The notes below the pieces were generated by a model that made no database searches, was not told the DNA's origin, and saw only the letters and a program-made list of their open reading frames with translations. Source: Amphiduros pacificus (lineage: Eukaryota > Annelida > Polychaeta > Phyllodocida > Hesionidae). Taken from it: a stretch of 64,000 nt of DNA. Below, one piece after another: positions 59,210-64,000 of the stretch. The position numbers and the translations under genes were made by a program. Position 1 is the stretch's first letter, and each line of letters opens with the position of its first letter. The stretch lies in NCBI GenBank assembly GCA_949316495.1, contig OX439004.1:32060904-32124903 (forward strand), in the 5' to 3' direction.

Positions 59210-59710
59210 GGCTTATATTACAGATGCACAGAGTGGCTTTCGAAAAACCTGAGGTACCATTGACCATCTGGTATGTTTAGAAACATTTAATAGAGAGGGT
59301 TTTATAAAAGACGAACATGTCATCAGTTTCTTCTTTGATTCAGAGAAAGCATATGACACTACGTGGAAACTTGTCTACCTGTTGAAGAAACTAAGTTTCA
59401 TGGTCTTATCTTAGGAAATCATCTTTTATTCCTCATCCCATACCCACCGGGGAAGGGACCGTTATCTTTTATTACAATTATAAAGAGTGCTAGTACATTC
59501 CAAACTTACAGATGTATGATAAATGGATTGGCTTGTCCATCCTATATTAAAAGGCTTGATTATTGTGCATTTAGTACATCACCTGCAGATAGCTTAGCAG
59601 TTGAGGCAGATGAGTTGCCTCTTGATTTAAGAAGAGAAAAGCTTGCCCTTCAGTGTGGTGCAAAAGTCCAGACAATCTTGCGCATAAACAACGCCAACAA
59701 TTTCGAACAA
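59210..59710 (+). pseudogene. Jockey-like LINE RT remnants
   Basis: The first part (about 59214-59370) reads ITDAQSGFRKT, then after a stop GTIDHLVCLETFNREGFIK and FFFDSEKAYDTTW, the N-terminal palm of a jockey-type RT. The second part (about 59540-59690) reads RLDYCAFSTSPADSLAVEAD and LPLDLRREKLALQ, its C-terminal region. The middle, including the YADD box, is deleted. Confidence 0.75.
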
Positions 59711-61400
59711 TTGTAACTTAACTTGACACTAAATGAAACATAGTTGGATGAAATCTGAACAATTCCACAGGGTTAACAAAAGCCAGAATTCGAAAGTTGT
59801 TTTAATTAATCGTTATATATAAACTTATATATATACTTTTGATGCTTTTCGTGAGAGGTCAATAGGTTTTTATATAGGAAAATCACCTGGATTCGATCAT
59901 AATTGGTGTATACAACAATGGCATAATATCACATGACTGGTGATAACTGCTTGGCACCATTTTGAGCTCTTCAAACCCTGTACATATGTTGACCAAGACA
60001 ACACTCAAGAGAAGTGAGTTTCTGTAAAATCATGATGTACAGATTTATACTTGATCAGTGTCATATTTAAAAATAATTTTCTTTAAACACTAATTATGGT
60101 AATAGTGTTCAGAAATGTATACATGTTCCCTTACGACCTGTTGTTACGCCATTCTTGCTTAGATAATCCACCATGCCCATATGAACCTTTGATGAAGTTA
60201 GACCCATAGTGTAGCCCACATTCAATCTGCCAACCACCCTCATCTCAATATGACATTTTAACCATTCCAGATTATAATTATAAATCTTAAGAAAAAATTA
60301 CATGCTCCATGTTCTTCAACAGTTATCCAGGCCTAAACGGCTTAATACTGTAAATTCAGTGCATTCTCCCACCAAACCAGGCCCATATTGACGTTGGCGA
60401 CATACATGATATTTTGTCTGACTTTTAATGGAGGGTTGGCCTATTGTGATATCAAACCAACATTAGCAATGTTATGAGAGAATATCTTTCTTGCAATGAG
60501 GTAGGTTCTGGTTGGTTAAATCAAACAAGTCTGTTAAATCATTTTAATGAATGATATTCTTAGCCTCTTCATACATATAATTGTTGATATTGCCATGATC
60601 AGATCTGTATGATGTTTGATAAAAATAATGAAGACATTTCCACACTTATTCTCGTGAGATCACTAGGATGTGGTGCCCTCTATATTATCAAAATCATGAT
60701 CATTCCAGTGTAAACAATCCAACATATGCATTCTTTCCTTTTAGGCAATATAAGTCTGAACAGCTAACATCCATACAGGCCATAGGCCTGGAGAACATAT
60801 CGTAAAATTACAATACCTAAACAGGATAAGCAATAGTTTTTTTCCTAGATATCGTGACAAAGTCAGGTTTGGAAAATAAGTTCTGGTACACCACACAGAC
60901 AAGATTTCATTTGAAACTGCATTGTTTGAAAAGTAGACTGTGCAACCAGATGTTGTTATTCTTCATAACATTACATGATTCATTGTGTTTTAGTCACATT
61001 TTTTCAGAATTAATTTCTGTCAGGAAGACCTTATTCACAAAATAAGTGAGACATGGTCAAACTAATCGATGCAGGGGCAGTGGTTTGAGATTAATTACCC
61101 GCCCATAAGTCACGAGTTTATGTTAGGCTCCACAAGTAACACTGTGCCAATATCCTTATAATCAAAATTATACTTCATCTGGATAGGCTCTGTGAAACAC
61201 TATGTTTAAAATATACATGTATAAACTAAATATCAGTAGTGACAAGAATAAACTGTCAGAGTAAAACTTTTTATATCTTGTCACTGTATATCACTTCATT
61301 ATACTTGAACAGTTTACAACTGGATACAAATAACACATGTATACAATTCTATACTTATACAGTTTTGACTTGTTTATGCACTGAAAAAGAAAACATTCTC
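59711..61400. other. Non-coding, nothing recognised
   Basis: No gene or repeat was recognised by eye. Confidence 0.35.
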
Positions 61401-61822
61401 ATACTTCCTCAGTTTACTCTTGGTTATGTGCCATCATATTTTACATTGCTATACTTCCTCAGTTTAGTCCTGGTTATGTGCCAGCATATTTCACATTGCT
61501 ATACTTCCTCAGTTTACTCCTGGTTATGTGCCAGCATATTTAACATTGCTATACTTCCTCAGTTTACTCCTGGTTATGTGCCAGCATATTTAACATTGTT
61601 ATACTTCCTCAGTTTACTCCTGTTTATGTGCCAGCATATTTAACATTGCTATACTTCCTCAGTTTACTCCTGGTTATGTGCCAGCATATTTCACATTGTT
61701 ATACTTCCTCAGTTTACTCCTGGTTATGTGCCAGCATATTTCACATTGTTATACTTCCTCAGTTTACTCCTGGTTATGTGCCAGCATATTTCACATTGCT
61801 ATACTTCCTCAGTTTATTCCTG
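61401..61822 (+). repeat. Minisatellite, 50-bp unit, 8.4 copies
   Basis: Units start every 50 bp from 61401 with ATACTTCCTCAGTTTACTCC and contain GGTTATGTGCCAGCATATTT. The first unit (with one extra difference cluster) and the partial last unit are the most diverged; central ones are almost identical. Because 50 is not a multiple of three, the array reads open in rotating frames and yields false ORFs. Confidence 0.97.
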
Positions 61823-62811
61823 TAGAATTCCAATAAAATCCTTTGACTTTGATGTTAAACTCCCTCGGTTTACTCAGTTTACTCTCTTTATCACGATCTT
61901 TCACAATATTGACTTTTCAGAGTGAATATTCACTATAAGCCCACAATATTAGAACATCTTAAATATAATTCTTGCATACCATCTTTAACACTTTGGCACT
62001 TATTAATAATCACATCAATAAGATACCTCTATTTTCTTCTATACTATATGTCTGATAGAAGTTTTCAAAGCGAAAAAAGTTCACTACATGCCAAGAAATG
62101 AGCAAATCTTAGATTATAAGTGACGAAAAAGGGAATAAAACATCTAAATCATGCCTGCTGTTTTCACACTTTTAGAAATGTGCACATAATCCTGGTCAAT
62201 GGTATTCATATGTAACAAAGCAACAAGCATGAAGGGATGCTTCCCGTCATTTGTCATCCTTGCACACTCACTTCCTCATTACATCAATGGAAATATGACA
62301 TACCAAGACAAATCCAAATATAAATATGTAATCAAATGTATTGTCATCAGCAGACAGAATATGCATATACAAAAAGTTAAAGGTCAAAAGTCTTTTTTAA
62401 AGGACTAAAGATTCTCCTCCTTACAACTGTAATATGAATAATACATGGACCTTTTTCATGATATCAATTTGATTTTTAAAATACATAATTAAATCTAAAT
62501 AGGATGTACCTTATGCCTGAAATTTTGTAATATAGGATAATTCTAAATTATATAATGGCTCTTGTTTTACGACATGTATCAATGATACAAATGAACAATT
62601 TTATAATCAATAGTCAACAGTGGATGAAATTTGATTTATAAGTTTTCTCGCTCTTAGCCTATTTAACTTCAAACTTCAGATAAAATTCAAATAAAAGATC
62701 AAATTTTTAATCAATTTATTTTTCATAAACATATGAATGTGCAAATCAAATTCATGCCGGCGTTTAGGAAAACAAATGTGTTTATTTCTGTCTGTAATAA
62801 GTCTACTTAGT
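61823..62811. other. Non-coding, nothing recognised
   Basis: AT-rich. No gene or known repeat was recognised. Confidence 0.35.
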
Positions 62812-62826
62812 GCTGCCCCCTGGTGG
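62812..62826 (-). promoter_or_regulatory. CTCF-like motif, minus strand
   Basis: The minus strand reads CCACCAGGGGGCAGC, fitting CCASYAGRKGGCAS at all positions. It faces the motif at 59143. Confidence 0.35.
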
Positions 62827-63111
62827 AAAATTAACCAGGCCTTCCACACACATGGTGTGAGTATGTATGCATTGAAAAGGGCACACACACATTTTCTAAG
62901 CCACATCGTGTATTCCACATCAGTGAAAAGGGCACATCCTTCAACACATGATATCGAACAAGCCTCATCGCATATTTAACTACAAGCAACAAAATACTCC
63001 AACTTCAAGAATGGCTTCCAATGAAAGGTAAGAATATAATTCCTTTATAGAATTCAAAAATTTTAATTACAAAGCTATGGAATAATTTGTCTAGTCCTGT
63101 ATCAGTGAGGT

Positions 63112-63113
<2 letters not shown>

Positions 63114-63160
<47 letters not shown>
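63114..63160. repeat. (TA)n microsatellite
   Basis: A TA array of about 45 bp followed by TATAATATAATATATA. Confidence 0.9.
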
Positions 63161-64000
63161 CTGTAAAATATATAATATAATATATATAAATACAGTAAGG
63201 CACACGCACATTTTCCATTATTATGCCACAATGAAACATCTTAAATATATGAAAATAACAATAATCATATAATGTGATGCAGACCTTTACAAAATATTCA
63301 TGTATTATATTCATTAGTGGAGATGACACACATGAAAATTTTGGGTAATCAACACAAGTATTATGTGGACATGTGACAGTTGCTGTATATTTCAAATTAA
63401 AGACCAGTTGGAGATATTTATCCTGATTTTAGGGTTCCTGTCACACACCTCTTGTGTAAACATAAACAGGTTTGTAATTTGAGCATCTTGTATACATTAT
63501 ACTTTCAAGAGGGGCACTCTTAAGATACCCCGTAGGTACAACGGTTACATCATTATCTGATTATCTGATAGGAGCAAGTGTCAATTACAAACACCAACCA
63601 CCCATGACAGAACTATTAATATGAAACTCATGATCCTATCCAAACAGTGTTCAAATTGCACACCATTTAGTATATCAAACATTTACAAAACCCACCGTAG
63701 GTATATAAGTATTTTGAATATATGCTCAATATGCAAGACTTATAACTCACTTCTTATTTTCAATATTGTTGGAAACCCCACATTCTGTTATTACATCAAT
63801 GAGTGGTAAAGTATGCATGTGGGAGGGGCTTATCCCTGATTGGTGGTTGTGGACCACAAATAGAAATAAGATGTAAACAAACACCAGCGACCACATGGCA
63901 GCTGACTGCCCCTGTATGTAGGGTGTGACTGGATAAGCTACATTTGGGTTATGGTGATTATTAATTTGTCAGCCTGGATGTAGGAATACTTGATGTGGGG
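63161..64000. other. Right end of the window, no gene seen
   Basis: Non-coding. Base composition rises towards the edge (GGGAGGGGCTTATC, an inverted CCAAT box ATTGG near 63840), which could precede a gene outside the window. This is speculation. Confidence 0.3.

Noticed and set aside
61401-61822. Regular repeats considered as a CRISPR array
   Set aside because: The whole 50-bp unit repeats without variable spacers, and the DNA is from an animal.
61239-61925. Three overlapping frames with YFLSL-like repeats
   Set aside because: They are readings of the 50-bp minisatellite in rotating frames, not a repeat protein.

Overview
The window is animal nuclear DNA, AT-rich and full of transposable elements. 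Genes have long introns with GT-AG borders. The protein set (a GH16 beta-1,3-glucanase, a large laccase-type multicopper oxidase, retinol saturase and an intronless class A GPCR), together with tRNA-headed SINEs, non-LTR retrotransposons and a DIRS-type element, fits a lophotrochozoan, most likely a mollusc. The species cannot be named from sequence alone.

Four host genes are well supported. (1) An intronless GPCR lies on the minus strand (7464-8438). (2) A complete retinol saturase gene of 12 exons lies on the plus strand (20543-27577, 621 aa); every splice junction keeps frame. (3) A complete secreted GH16 glucanase of 9 exons lies on the plus strand (32447-35647, 374 aa) with the active-site motif SGEIDIVE. 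(4) A three-exon laccase lies on the minus strand (55183-47876, 721 aa) with all copper ligands, a signal peptide and a C-terminal membrane helix carried by a small last exon. The four genes show no operon-like link. Glucanase and laccase would act outside or at the surface of the cell; retinol saturase is a membrane-bound flavoenzyme of retinoid metabolism.

The remainder is mostly mobile DNA. At 1-2990 is a broken DIRS-type element (minus strand). At 9081-11357 is a 2.28-kb DNA transposon with 86-bp terminal inverted repeats, a 6-bp target duplication and clusters of a 12-bp subterminal repeat; it sits inside the tRNA-like head of a SINE. At about 12.3-16.97 kb is a near-complete non-LTR retrotransposon whose ORF1 and ORF2 are separated by one stop codon in the same frame. 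At 44.5-47.9 kb one L2-like LINE is inserted into another, and the outer one abuts the laccase stop codon. Smaller LINE pieces lie at 31.3, 40.3, 53.0 and 59.2 kb. At least nine copies of one SINE family, several unnamed dispersed repeats, two long hairpins, a 50-bp minisatellite and many (TA)n arrays complete the picture.

The most notable points are the transposon inserted between box A and box B of a tRNA-derived SINE, the prediction that intron retention would turn the anchored laccase into a soluble one, and the LINE-derived 3' end of the laccase gene.
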